NCBI GenBank assembly: GCA_015680685.1
Contig: MNCI01027001.1
Span: 212,701 to 276,700 of the forward strand
Source: Gnetum montanum
Lineage: Eukaryota > Streptophyta > Gnetopsida > Gnetales > Gnetaceae
Reading direction: 5' to 3'
DNA length: 64,000 bases
Numbering within the stretch: the stretch's first letter is position 1; the number at the start of each line of letters is the position of its first letter. The translations under genes were made by a program, and so were the position numbers. Positions 22,313-34,470 of this stretch are shown in pieces. The notes beneath the pieces are model-generated. The model did not search any database. It was given only the letters and a program-made list of their open reading frames with translations, and had not been told where the DNA came from.

Positions 22313-24812
22313 ATGTCTTCCTCACATAGGACCCATAACGCATCATATAATGAGAACACTCATAGGATAAATGATAGGATATATACTAAAGAGAATTTTA
22401 GTGAACAACCTTAAGTAGGGGTTTCCTATGCTCATTTAGATCCTTACTACACTCAAAGACTACATTCAACTTGTGCAAACAATCCTAGAGGAGATGGAGT
22501 AAGTCCTAGATCAAGGAGGGCTTCAACGCCTAGGACCTCCTCTAAACATAGACAAGATAATTCAGGGGACCATGGGAAGAACTATAGAAGCCATGGCAAT
22601 TCTTCTAGCTTCTTATCTTCCTCTTCCTCTTTAACATCTAGTTCTAACAAAGATGAACATAGATATAGAGATAGAGCTCCACTACAAGGTCAAGATAAAG
22701 ATAGGAATCAGACCCAAGGGAAAAATTGAAGACATTACAATGAGCATAGATAAGATCGTCACAATCAAATGGATGAAAATAAAAATTTTCATCATAACAT
22801 ATTTGATGACGATGAATCCTTGTTGGCTACTAAGAGCCTGATGGAGATCATGGAGGTAGTTAAGATACCTCATAGGAATCATAGAGATAGTTGCTTACCA
22901 ACGCTTAACATAAATAATATCCCTAAGTTCATGGGAGGCCATGATTCTAATCCACAACATCATCTGTAAGCCTTCCATGATGCCTATGCTTTATACAACA
23001 TTGAAAGACGATGGAAAAAGCTTAAGCTCTTTCCTAGGACACTAATCGATAAATTTGAAGTGTGGTATAGATTGTTGAGACCAAATTCAATTCGATGTTG
23101 GTTAACAATGTTGGAACTTTTCAATGAGAAATACCAAACCTATGCGAGAGTGTCCAACTTGAGGAGATAGATCCAAGAATGGAAGCAAGAAAATCATGAA
23201 CCCTTGGAAGTGGCCTTGGAAAGATACTATTCACTACTACATAGATGCCCAGGCCATGGTTTCTTTGAGGAAAGGAAAATTTTCCACATCATGAATGGGC
23301 TTTGTAATGAAACAAGGGAGATCCTTGGGATGTATGCTCTAGGTCAATTATATGAGCTATGAACCCATCAGATTAAAGAGTTAATCAAGCATGTGGTGAA
23401 AGAAGAAGGAGAGCTATATAGACGAGAGAATGTAGAGGAAAATAATTTGGATCCAACTCTACAAAAGAAAAACATCCATATCTATGATAAGGAAATAGAG
23501 GTAGCTCTCAATGAGGTGATTTTACAATAGACCTTGCCAATACAAAATTCTATCATTAAGATTAAAGAAAAGTTGGATAAGATGTTGAAATCAATGAATG
23601 AGAAAGGTGAAACTTATAAAGAAATCATGGAGGAGAGAGTAGCACAAAACAAATCAAGTGATCACAACAAAAGGAGGAAAACAACCAAGAAACAACTAGG
23701 AACACTTTTTAGTAAGAAAGGGAAATGGCCATAGAAGAATAGTCTATAAACTCAACCACTGAAGAGGATGATGGTTGTGACATTTACCTATATGACCATC
23801 CAAAAGGCCATTGCCCAATCTTGTTGCATCTACATGAGTATTGGGCAGGGGAATTAAATCCAAAGTTTGTATAGAAGTACATGCCCATGAGATTTTCTCT
23901 TTTGCGCAGTAATTTTAGAAAACCCCAAAACCTATCGTACTATTCTAGGGGGACTTATTACTAGCCTCAACACTGGCATCAACCGCATTGGCAACAACTA
24001 CAGTCATGGGGGAGGCCACCACCAAACTAGCCCTACCCTTACTGCCAATTGAACCCATACATATATTATGTTCAACAATTTTTTTCCTTGATTAGTTCTA
24101 CTTCCTCTATCTCAAATCACTATTACCACTCTCCCAAATATCAACATCCTACAACATCTTATATGAGGTCACCACCTCACACCTCTCATCCTTTGGCATA
24201 TCCTCAATATTCTCATACTCACATGCCACCACTAGCAACAAAGGAAGGTTCGACACCACAATATCAACAAATAAATGTCACTTGTGCTACGAATGTGCAT
24301 AGACATGCTGATACTAGTGGGCCTCAACCGCAATGTAGGAAACATCCCTTCTAGAGGAAAGGCCATAAGTTGGAGTAAACCATGCATGGACCCACCACAT
24401 CATTTGAGCCAGCATAATGCCAATATGGTGCAATGCCTTTCTTTTCACAACCAACATCCTTTGACCTTATGTAAAGGCCAACAACCATCACCACTCCAAC
24501 ACAAGACATAAACGATGAACCTATCGCTATGGAAAGATAGCAAAATCCATGTATGACTACTAATAGTAAAGGATGAAACTATGGGCCAAAAATTTAAAAT
24601 ATTAACACAACCCACAACAAAGCTAAGGAACAAGTGTGTGAACAAAGACTAGTCTCTATAGTAGCCACTAAACCAGAAGACACCCAGTGGTTTGAAAATG
24701 AGATTTTAAGGTTATTTCAAAGATGCATGGAGACAATGGATCTGCTTATTAGTTCTAGACTTAAGAAAATGGACCAAACAAAGGACTTAGATGCATATAT
24801 CTTACAAAACTA
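22313..24812 (+). pseudogene. E1 gag (Athila-like), decayed
   Basis: The likely start is ATG 22313 (MSSSHRTHNASYNENTHR). A Ser/Arg/His-rich N-terminus comes first (about 22450-22700). An acidic spacer, LPTLNINNIPKFMGGHD, follows at 22898. The conserved retrotransposon gag core is at 23200-23350, with EPLEVALERYYSLLHRCPG followed by FF.ER...IMNGL..ETRE.L. A Lys/Glu-rich coiled coil lies at 23400-23735. The last part (24640-24812) is again helical and ends DLDAYILQN. Several in-frame stops break it (for example at 22412, 23169 and 23361). It would have formed the particle shell. A zinc knuckle was not found. Confidence 0.7.
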
Positions 24813-26942
24813 ATGAGTATTTTTCACCTATTTTTTATTTTACAATTTTTTATCATTTTCCTATTTCTTCCAGTTTTTTTTATTCTTTATATGTTTTTCA
24901 TTTCTTTATATTTTTCTCTTTTCTTGAGTCATTTTATTTTTTCTTTATGAATGTATTTTTATGTTTTTTTAATAATATTTCCAAGTCATGATGTAGAAGT
25001 CAATGCTATGTGTTGGGTTTTTTGTGCTATGCTATCAAGATGATTGAGTAAGTAATTGTGTAAAGCAGTGAGACCACATCATCCATCCCTCTAGTTCTTT
25101 GAATAAAAGGTCTTTTTCATGAAAATAATTTGGTTCTTTTTTTATCAAACTAAAATTAATCAACAATCATTGTACCTTGAAGAGAGAAAGAATGACCAAG
25201 TGGGAATGGCAAAGGGTGTGACCTCAAGGGGACTTATTGGGTTCTCTTCTTGACTTTCTTCATGTGGTTTATGACTCCTCTTGGAATGTATCATCACTCC
25301 TCCATCAACCAATAAAAAGGAAGCTCTATCTTTGCATGGTGTTGTTCCCATTCAAGAAAAAAAAACACAAACAAAAAAATATACAAAAAAAAAGTAACAC
25401 AAAAAAATAATGGGAATTCAAAGCACATCCCTTAGATACAATAATGGGCTACAAGTAGTAGTTATGGGGCTAGAAAGACATGTTGCCCATGCTTGAAGGC
25501 ACTCCTCTAACTAAGGCCCTTCCTTCTTTTCTTTTCTTCTCTTTTTGGAGTGATGATTATTTTTTGAGGTGGTTGTGGACTCATGATGGTTGGTAGGATG
25601 GAACACATCAATGCGAGGTCACTGTTCATAGTATGGGCTTAGTCTAAACTTGGATGGATAGCTATGTTGATCATTTAATCACACTTGTCATAAGAATCTA
25701 TTATGGACATGATCAAAGTACCTTACATCCTGATCTCTACAATCCTTTCTCATTCCATTATTCACCTCATTATTGCATGTGATTGTGAGCCTTTTGGTTT
25801 TGTGTAGTATAGTGCAACATCCTAATCATGATAGTTGTGTGTTGTTTGGAACAAAGGCATCATCTACATTTAACTTTATGGGTGCCCATATACATATACA
25901 AAAGTGGTTAAGTAAGGGCATTATGGCAAGAGCCTGCTTTGGGGAGGACCCACTTGCATAACTTTTGTTGATCATGGCTTTGAACTAACCTTTACATCTT
26001 CTAGAATATCAATGGTAGTTTCTTTGAATTTATGCATGATTTTGGGACTACTTATTTGTTTCATTAAATTTTCCTACTTTTCTATTTCCATATCCATTAA
26101 TATTTCTTGGCCATTTTCTGAATTGGACCTTTAGTTTCAATTATTCAAAAACCTATGTGCTTCCAAAGTTATGCTTATTAGTCATGGGGGCTAGGGATGC
26201 CTACTTTAAAATTTTTGAAATTTTTCCAACATCCTATTTTTAAACATCATGGTAACTAATAGTATTTGATCAAAATAATGTGAATAGCTTGATGATTTTA
26301 GTTACCTCATAGACTTGGGCATAGTATGCTATAATCACCTTGTGCTTAAATGAAAACTAAGGGATCCAAAAAGGGTTAATTATTAAGAAAAATATACCAA
26401 AACTAATGTTGATCCTTTGGTGATTGCAAGTGATGCTAAAAGAAACATCTAAGGAAGAAGGTCTTTTTTCATGCACAAAAACAAAGCAAAGAGAGGAACA
26501 ATGGAGGATATGATCATGGACACATCATAGCACATACAAGATAGCAACTCATGCTTAGCATGTTTGCTAGATTCATGAGGTTATGAGAAGAAATTTTAGT
26601 CCACCCTTCAAGATGTTCTACATAAATAGAGAAGCATCGACATAATAATCAAGATTAAAAGTCTGTCACCACTAGCAACTATAAGGAGAATTAGCTTCAA
26701 CAGATTCTTGAAGACCTTTGCAAATTTTATAATCTTCAAATTCTATCTAGTCCTTTTGTCACTCTATCATTTTGTATACATCCATTCGAATAAAATTTTA
26801 TACTGTAGCACTCAGAGTCTATTTGTTCCATCTAGTTAGTTTGTATGTTAGTCAATAATCCCATACCTACCTAATATTTTGTAAGAAACTTGTTCCTCCT
26901 CTTCTACACTTGAGGATGAGTATTCATTTAGTTATGGGGGTA
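24813..26942 (+). other. E1 non-coding interior and polypurine tract
   Basis: T-rich stretch at 24820-25000, A-rich at 25360-25410, then mixed sequence with no recognised domain on either strand. The last 100 bp repeat the family D pre-LTR block (TAATCCCATACCT...GAGGATGAG) and end in ATTTAGTTATGGGGGTA, the tract that precedes the 3' LTR. Confidence 0.55.
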
Positions 26943-27798
26943 TTATGGAATACAATTTTTCATCTGCTTTAACATCAAAGCCTTGATTTCAAGTATTCGA
27001 TGTTAGAGCCTAGATGCGACATTGAGTATTCGATGTCATGGGGTATATGTTGGCCTATAAATATAGCACTTGAGTTCCCAATTTGGATTAGTTTTCAATA
27101 GCTTTGCATTAGTTTTTCATAGTTTTGTCAATAGAGTAGCTAAATTCTTGCAGTTTTATTCTATAATCTTAGAGAACAGTTAGTGAGTGCCCATGGAGTG
27201 GATCTGAGTTAGTTGTATAAAGTCTTATGTGACTGGCAATGTACCTGGACATATTCCATGAGTGGTAATAAGATCAAGATTGATTCTTATTCATTGCAGT
27301 ACTTTGACTTAGATTAGATTTACTTTTTATGTACTTAGTTAATATTTACATTTTCATGCATGTTAATTAATTAAGTACATAAGTACGATCGCTTCAAGCA
27401 TGCGTATGACTATGGTAATTCTAATAATGCTTAACATTTGGTAACCCAGTAGCATTATATGTGTTTAGGATGTGCATGGGAAGTCGGATTAGATACTTAT
27501 GTTAGGGTAGTTGATTATTAATTAGCAATTAGATTAGTTGAATTGATTATAAATTGAGTTTCAACCTATTTTTAATCATAGAATAATAAAATATAAAATA
27601 ATAAAAATCATATGTCTCACTTTGGACTAAACCATACATGAAAAAGATACCACTAGTCCAAGTGAGAAGATAGTGAATTGCAATCAAGGCATAGCAATCT
27701 AGATGCCACAACTAATCCCATCCATGGAATTCAACCAGAGTGTGCATGAATGCTTGTGATTCATATGGCTGGGTATAGGGTTACCTCACCACTCATTA
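26943..27798 (+). mobile_element. E1 3' LTR (856 bp)
   Basis: Follows the polypurine tract and is collinear with the 5' LTR, with a TATA box TATAAATATA at 27056-27065. It ends CCACTCATTA. Visible differences from the 5' LTR are mostly transitions, fitting an old insertion. Confidence 0.75.
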
Positions 27799-28733
27799 GT
27801 AAGCTTTTTATTGGTGTCCTTGTGATGCTTGAACTCGACCTTATACAACAAGTATGATTTGGCCACTTGCTTCTCCAATTCTGACTGTGGTCGTTTGATA
27901 GTCAACATAGCCAAATTTGCGTATCGGAGATTGGCGAGCTCCATGTATTCCATCATTTCCTTTATCTCCAACTCCTTTAGGTGAATTTCTGCTTTATTAT
28001 ATTGATCAATACCATCAATGATGAGCTACCACAATTCACATTCTTGTTGGAGATTCTAGAAAGTCTTGTTCACCTTTACCTTTGCCACTTGAATATGTTT
28101 TTCATTTACTTCTAATGTTAGGCTAACTTGGTCTCTGTAGTGATCCTAGACTCTCTCAAATTTGAAAGCCTCTGATCTCTAGGTGGCTACCTTTATTGCA
28201 ATCTTTTGGTGAAGGGAATTGATCTCCTCCATGGAGAGGTTTCTATTCTTAGCTACCAATCTCCTTAGCTATGTGTTTTCTCTAGCTAGTTTCTCCTATT
28301 ATTGATGGATAAACTTGGTTAATTTTTTTATGCATATCAACATTTTATAAGTAATGGATCTTTGCGGTCAATTGCACATTCTCCTAGCAAGTCAAATCCA
28401 AGGCCTTCTAAATTTTGTGTTGGGTGGCCTCTGCTAAGGATCGGTAGAACACCATTATCTCCATTACACCCTCAACCTCTTTTAGTCTAGTGTGAAGCTG
28501 TTTAAGAGCTTCATCTCTTATTAATGCTATGTTGAGAAATGCAGGGTTGGCAATTTGGGCTCTTAATTTAGCAACTTTAGTAGCCAAGCATTCATTCAGC
28601 TCCTTGGCTATTTCAAGTTGCCCTTCCAAGATAATGTTTTTGCTCTTTACCTCTAGTAGCTTTGAATGGGTTGCAGTAATATTATCTGGAAGATCAAAGA
28701 CATCTAAAAGCAGTTGCTTACTTCCAACTATTG
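27799..28733 (-). pseudogene. E0 coiled-coil ORF, middle fragment
   Basis: Two stretches stay open on the minus strand. 27786-27971 contains EIKEMMEYMELANLRYANLA and a SELEKQVAK heptad-like segment. 28408-28629 contains LEIAKELNECLATKVAKLR and LKQLHTRLKEVEG. Both have the Leu/Glu/Lys spacing of a coiled coil, and more of the same is readable between them. It matches about 7575-8480. The right edge (28733) is where E2 begins, and the reading resumes at 50290. The protein's role is unknown; no enzyme motif is present. Confidence 0.6.
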
Positions 28734-30372
28734 TGATTGAAAACCTTGATTGCTAGAATGAAAACCAAGGATCCTCAATGCAAGTAGTTTCCCAACCCCA
28801 AATTCCCAAGGCCTCAAAGATAAAAATAGAATTCAAGGCACCCTAGTTAGTTTGGTAGATCAACCAAAGACTGATGAGATTCAAAACATGGAAACATGAA
28901 TAGATCTGAATAATGCACAAATAGTAAATTTATTTTTGAACACAAAAATCAAAACTTAAAACTTTATTGAGAAAAGAATAAATAATAAGTTAGAGAAATG
29001 TGTACAAATGTTGCCTAGATGAGAAAAAAAAGGGAGGTTCACTTGTGCAAGAGTTTAAAGCCCATTGAAGCCAAGGTGATCTGCTTCACAATTTGAGTGC
29101 TAAGCTACTCTTGATGTTATCAAACCTTCCTTCATTGCCGCAACCTTGGATTTTTCAATTGGGTCACTGCTAGGGGGGTGAGAAATGTGGAATATTTAGA
29201 TGTCAAGTTGCTCCATGCTGGGTTTGGAATCCTAGAAGTGCAGTGTTAACACCAAAAATCCACAAAATCTCAAGGCCTCACTACTTCCACACTAGGGTTC
29301 AAAAGATGGGAAATTACAAGAGCTCTTGAGTGCTTGAAAATGTCCCAAGTGTGGAATTGTGTGTATGAAAATTTCTTATAAGCATTGGATCTTGCCAAAA
29401 ATGATGAACCATGAGAAAAATTGCTTCAGCCAAATTGCTTCTTTTCTAAAAGTTTTTGAACTTGTGAATGGTATTGGAGGCTGGCTTTTATAGGATGTTT
29501 GGGCCATGAATAGGGCTACAAATTGGCTATGAAATAGTTGCAAATTTGATTTAAAAATAGCTAAAAATTGGTTGCAATTTTAAGTGAGATGGATGCCCAA
29601 ATTTGGGGGGTTACTATACATATTTAGTGCTTCCTCCCATGGTCGTTCTGTTTACTATAAATAGTAACCAGGCCACACCTTCCACTTTGGAGATGAATCT
29701 TCCATGCTGAGCTCTCCACCATGCTTGTTGAAGTGGCTGGTTAATGTTAAAGTGCATGAATTAAAGAATTTTGCTTCTTGTTGCTTCCATGTTGGGGGAT
29801 TGAATTTTCCACATTGGGGGAAAAGATTCCAAGCTTGGGGAAAACTTTCTAGGTTGGGGGGAATGTTTCTAAGTTGGGGAAAGTTTCTAGATTGGGGGGA
29901 AAGTTTCTAGGCTTGGGGAAAACTTTCCAAGATAAAAAGAAAAAGTTTCCAAGTTGGGAAAAAGTTTCCAAGTTGCGCATTTGGTCTCCAAGTTGAAGGG
30001 GGAAAAGTTTCCAAACCTTCCATCCTTCCACCCTAGGGGTAGGTGAGATCTACCCCCCTATAGGTGTTTCCAACATATAAAAATGCATACCTCCCATAAA
30101 ACCCATCAAATTGTCCTTTTTGGCATTCCAAAAGGCATTTTGACACCATCCCACTAAGCCCAAATATAGACACTAGATGACTTTTTTCACTTGGGGAATG
30201 AGGCTTTGACCACTTATGAGGCATGTTTTAGCCCCAGAAGTATAAATTATGTGAAATTACCCATTTTGGATTACAATTTTCACATTGAAAATGAAAATTT
30301 GCCTTGGGTTTCATGGGGTGAAAGCTACATGATAAAGATTGATTATAACATGCAAAATTTTGTAGTGTTTCA
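28734..30372 (-). mobile_element. E2 3' LTR (about 1.64 kb)
   Basis: Homologous over its length to 48578-50289 in the same orientation. On the minus strand it begins TGAAACACTACAAAATTTTG. It carries a G-rich short tandem array (29790-30010) and a conserved hairpin (30033-30063). The outer end near 28734 is uncertain by a few bases. Confidence 0.8.
29790..30010 (+). repeat. G-rich tandem repeat in the E2 LTR
   Basis: About ten imperfect units of 18-27 bp follow AAAGTTTCTAGGTTGGGGGG. The same array with its own unit count is in the other LTR at about 49690-49890. Runs of four to six G recur at each unit, read as C runs in the element's sense orientation. Confidence 0.7.
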
Positions 30373-30390
30373 ATGGTCCCTCTTTGTTGG
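30373..30390 (-). other. polypurine tract of E2
   Basis: The minus strand reads CCAACAAAGAGGGACCAT directly before the LTR start TGAAACAC; compare E4 at 2625-2642. Confidence 0.65.
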
Positions 30391-30959
30391 TTCTTGGAGG
30401 ATTGAGCCAAGAGGCATCGACAAAGAATACAAAACATCATTGCATATTATAATGTTATAATGCATACATGCCACATGAGAATTAGGTTATCCAAGTCACC
30501 AATGATTCTAGTTTAAGGTCATGGCCAACCATGGTACTAGGTTAAAGCCCTGGTAGGCCATGTTGCCAACTAAAGGTTGTAGCAAACTATTGAAAGCAAG
30601 CTCACTTGTTGATGATCTATCAACTACATGTAGTATGGATTCAGATAGGAATGATTGATTGGATTAGCTAGCTCATTCCCATTCATGTCGGCTATTCTGA
30701 ATGCTCCATTTCCATAGGCTCTTATAACAAGGAAGGATCCTTCCCATTTAATTGAGAATATGTCTGCATGCTCATGGATAGCCTTGAGGACAAGTTCCCA
30801 TCCTTGATCTTGTGCATGGTTGAGTCATGGTGATGTTGTTACTTCTACCTCTCTTGATAGTGCTCAATGTGAGAAAGTGCTTGCATATGTCACTCCTCCA
30901 CTAAATCTAGTGCTACTATCCACAACTACTTGTTTTGATTATCATTGATGAAGTTAGTC

Positions 30960-31770
30960 AAGGCTACTCAGAGCAATGACACCTACAATTCAAGAGGTAA
31001 AACAACTTCAGAACCATAAACAAGGCTATAAGGAATCATGTCAGTTGCTATGTGATAGGTTTTTTTGTATGCCCATAGTGCATGGACAAGTTGCTCATGC
31101 TACTTTCTCTTGCTGTTGTTGACCATCTTCTTGAGCAAGTTGATGATGGCCTTGTTTTCTTACTTCTACTTGTCCATTAGCTTGAGGGTAGTAAGGTGAT
31201 GAGAAAGAATGCTTAATGCCTAGGTTGTGACAAAAATCCTTGGTTTCTGAGCTACCAAATTGAGGTCCATTATCTATAACTATGGCCATGGGTATGCCAA
31301 AACAAGCTACAATGTTGTCTACTATAAATTTGCAAACTTGTTCAGATGTGGTCTTCCTTAGGGGAATAGTCTCAACCCACTTGGTATGGTATTTGGTTGC
31401 AGTGATGATGAAGCTATGTCCTATGGAAGACTAAGGCATTATAGGCCTAATGATATGCAACCCCCATCATTGAAATAACCATATTATCTAGGTTTTATGT
31501 AACTTAGTTGGTGATACATGTATCAAGTTGTTATATCATTAGCATGTGTCACATCACTTAACCTTTTGTAGGCAATCACTTTCCATATGGGGCCAATAGT
31601 AGCCTAACCATATGATCTTAGTGGCCATGTCTCTAGGTCCTATATGTCCTCCACAAACACCCTTGTGAACCTCCTCTAGGACTATTTTGGTTTTAATTTT
31701 ACCTAAGAACTTTAGGAGTATGCCATCATAGGATCATCAACATAATGTGTTATCACCTAGGATGACATAC
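30960..31770 (-). pseudogene. E2 integrase
   Basis: The H2C2 zinc-binding part is near 31560-31690 (VHKGVCGGHIGPRDMATKI, then GYYWPHM, then CDTC). The catalytic core follows: HTKWVETIPL near 31370-31390, where the first catalytic Asp position reads Lys, VIDNGPQFGS with the second Asp (31250-31282), and ANGQVEV with the catalytic Glu (31150-31175). The segment 31095-31289 is open; the rest has stops. It would have joined element DNA to the chromosome. The region from 30960 to the LTR is non-coding and holds copies of the dispersed 28 bp motif (30508-30590). Confidence 0.8.
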
Positions 31771-32084
31771 TACATCAATCACTTGCATATGACATCCTTC
31801 TGAGAAGTAATTAGGCCTTATGAGGATTCATCATGCATAAGGAAAAATTTGATATTTTCATACCACTCCTTGGGAGGAGTAGCATGAATGACAACCACAA
31901 AGTTATCCTTAGTGTTTTATGTGATGAGAGTAGCATAGTCCACGGTTAAGGTGGGTAACTTGCTAAACACATCTGGAATCACACTAAGGGCTAATGTTGC
32001 AATTACATCAACTATGACACTTCACTTTGAGGTATGTGTTGGATATTAATGTTTATGAATTGTTATAACAATTGATTTCCTAGG

Positions 32085-32400
32085 TTACAATAAGGTTGTA
32101 AATGCTTAGCTTTGCATGCATAGACTTTAGTTACTTGGTTAACCATGAGTTGTGAATTTCCTTTGATGACTAGGCATCTAATTCTTAGGTCACAAGCTAT
32201 CATCATCCATCTAATCAAACCCTCATATTCTACTATGTTGTTGGTACATGAAAATCAAAAATGATAGGCAAAAGATTGGATTTCACTAGATGAGAATGTT
32301 ACGATGGTAGCAACACTAGAACCTTGGATGGTTGAAGCTCCATTGAATTTCATGACTACCTCATAACCCTCAAGTACTTGGATAACTGTGTTAATGTGTT
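32085..32400 (-). pseudogene. E2 second RNase H (archaeal type)
   Basis: Readable as VVMKFNGASTIQGS (the first motif, normally F-D-G-A-S; here Asn replaces Asp), then CTNNIVEYEGLIRWM with the active-site Glu, then IKGNSQLMVNQV (normally G-D-S; again Asn for Asp). The same D-to-N change at both aspartates is a G-to-A transition. A second RNase H between the usual one and integrase is described for the Tat lineage, so this fragment supports the lineage call. Confidence 0.7.
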
Positions 32401-32529
32401 CATTAGGGAACTTAGGGTCTATGACTGCTTGGTCATCAAAAAGTGAAACTGTGAGTTGTACAACTATAGCTTGACCTTTTGTTGAGGATTGAGAGATGTA
32501 ATGAAGGTCGAACTCTGTGGTTATGCCTT

Positions 32530-32840
32530 TCCATCAGGCTATGCAGCTACTTTGGTATATGTTGGTTGTTATGGCTCTAAGTATGTTGTCCTTGCAAATT
32601 ATGTTAACTTGGGTTCTGAAGAGGTAGTGTCTCCATTTCTTCAAAGAGAAGACTAGTGCTAGACAATACTTCTCCACTTCAGTGTATTGGGTCTCGTGGG
32701 CTACTAATGCATGACTAAGGTAGTATATAGGCATTTCTGCTCCATGATCACATTTTTGATAGAGTAGAGAGGCAATGGATGTATCAAATATGGCAAGATA
32801 AATGTAAAATGGTGTACCCTCTTATAAAGGATAGACTATT
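32530..32840 (-). pseudogene. E2 RNase H
   Basis: The open segment 32534-32734 reads PIYYLSHALVAHETQYTEVE, then KYCLALVFSLKKWRHYLF, then VNIICKDNILR. This is the standard Gypsy RNase H. It degrades the RNA strand during reverse transcription. It follows RT directly on the minus strand, and stops occur on both sides. Confidence 0.8.
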
Positions 32841-32899
32841 GGTAGTTGTGTCAACTCTTGCTTAAGGTTTTCAAAGACCTCTTGGCATTGAGATATCTA

Positions 32900-33990
32900 C
32901 TCATAGTGAACTTCTTTCTTAAGCAAGTTTTGCATGGGCTATAACTTATTCGTAAGCCTAGTGATAAAGCTACAAATAAATTGCATTATACCTTGTAATC
33001 CTCAAAGCTCTTTAAGGTTGGTAGGTTCTACCAATTTGGATATGGCTTTAATCTTATCAAGGTCTACATGTATCCCTGCTTTAGAGATTATAAAGCCAAG
33101 CATCTTACCGATCTTGATACCGAAGACATCCTTCTTTGGATTGAGCCTAAGCTTGTATTTGAGGAATTATTTAAGCACAAGATCTAGGTCATTAGCATGG
33201 TTATTAACTATCTTAGACTTTATGGCTATGTCATCTATGTAATCATTAAGTAAGCCTAACATGTAATCACTAAAGATATAGGTCATGGCTCTCTGGTATG
33301 TTGCTCAAGTGTTCTTGGGGCCAAAGTGCATCATGGTATAACAAAACAAATACCCCATGGGATCATAAAGATCATGCTAAGTTGGTGCTTTTGGTTGAAC
33401 CTAATTTGGTTATATCCTGATAATCTATCCATAAAGGACAATAAGGCATGTTTGGCTGTAGTATCGATAAGTTGATCAATACTAGGCAAAGGGAAGCCAT
33501 CCTTGATAGTTACTTTATTTAGGTCTTGAAAATCAATGCAAATATAGATACTTCAATTTTTTAGGGACTACCACTATGTTGGATACCCATTCTACATAAT
33601 TTAAAACCCTAATGAAACCTGCTTGGTAGAGCTTTGAGATTTCATCATGAACTGCCAAGGCTAAATTAGATCTAATCTTGTGCACTTTTTGCTTAACTGG
33701 TCTAATGCTAGGGTCTAGTATGATGTTGTGATGGATTAGATGTGGGTCTAGGCTTAGCATATCTTCATATGACCAAGTAAATTCCTTAATGTTATTTTGT
33801 AAGACTTTGGTGATGTCTTGGACATATTGAGGCTCTAGTGAGGAACTTAGTTTAAGGGTTTTCTCCTTACCACTGTGTGTTATAACAAGAACCTCAACTA
33901 GAGAGTCTTTAGTTATGTTTGTTACCTCTAAGTCAATGGTTTTGAATAGGTTTTCAGGCCATTCTAGAGGTTTCTCTATTAAGGCTATGT
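32900..33990 (-). pseudogene. E2 reverse transcriptase
   Basis: The N-terminal part is open at 33533-33760: LIHHNIILDPSIRPVKQKVH, then EISKLYQAGFIR, then YVEWVSNIVVVPKK. The downstream palm part is readable with stops and frameshifts as AYQRAMTYIF, then the catalytic region as NDYIDDIAIKS (the YxDD box reads YIDD, near 33225), then GFIISKAGIHVDLDKIKAI (about 33060-33115). It is a Ty3/Gypsy-type RT. The same N-terminal part begins E3's RT at 63395. Confidence 0.8.
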
Positions 33991-34329
33991 GGTCTACAAG
34001 ATCCTCAAGCTCAAGATCAAGGCAATTAGGGTCGATACATCATTTAATATCACTGTGAGGTCCATGTAGACACAAAGCAAACTAATTTACTCTAAGGTAC
34101 TCATACTTTGATCCTACATATCAAACAAAAGCATATTAAGTGGCACCTAGGTAAAAGTAAATAAATAATGTTAAAATTCCATAAGATACACACAAATCTA
34201 ATGTAATCAAGACCATCTAAGACCATCAATGAGATAAGGTCAATTTAGAAAATTGCAATAGAGGTGAACAAAGATCACATAAAGGTCAAACAAGGGGAAA
34301 TATGAGTAAGGCTACAAATGATCAATAAA

Positions 34330-34470
34330 GGTCACAATTTTGCCCTTTTAAGGCCTTAGTGAATGTGATGCCATTTTATAGTCTTGGTGGACTATGATGC
34401 AAGTTTAAGGCCTTAGCAAGCCATGGTAATATGGTGTTAAATGGTGGTCAAGGAAGGTCAGACCCCACTA
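34330..34470 (-). repeat. copies of the dispersed 28 bp motif in E2
   Basis: Four or five diverged units of the type TTTAAGGCCTTAGCAAGCCA with a short tail, upstream of RT on the element's strand. The same motif is seen at 30508-30590, 43525-43715, 58080-58330 and 62995-63125. Confidence 0.5.

Larger units (their letters stand above)
21378..27798 (+). mobile_element. E1: gag-only family D LTR retroelement
   Basis: Direct LTRs (21378-22180 and 26943-27798), an Asp-type primer site after the first, a gag remnant, and about 2 kb without coding sequence before a polypurine tract. No protease, RT or integrase motif was seen in any frame, so the element probably depended on an autonomous relative (a TR-GAG-like or LARD-like design). 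The 5' LTR lacks its first about 75 bp. ATAAG (21373-21377) and GTAAG (27799-27803) flank the element and may be the remains of the 5 bp target duplication. This is uncertain because the 5' LTR is truncated. Confidence 0.75.

Noticed and set aside
24791-24991. Phe-rich open frame
   Set aside because: T-rich low-complexity stretch after the end of E1 gag.
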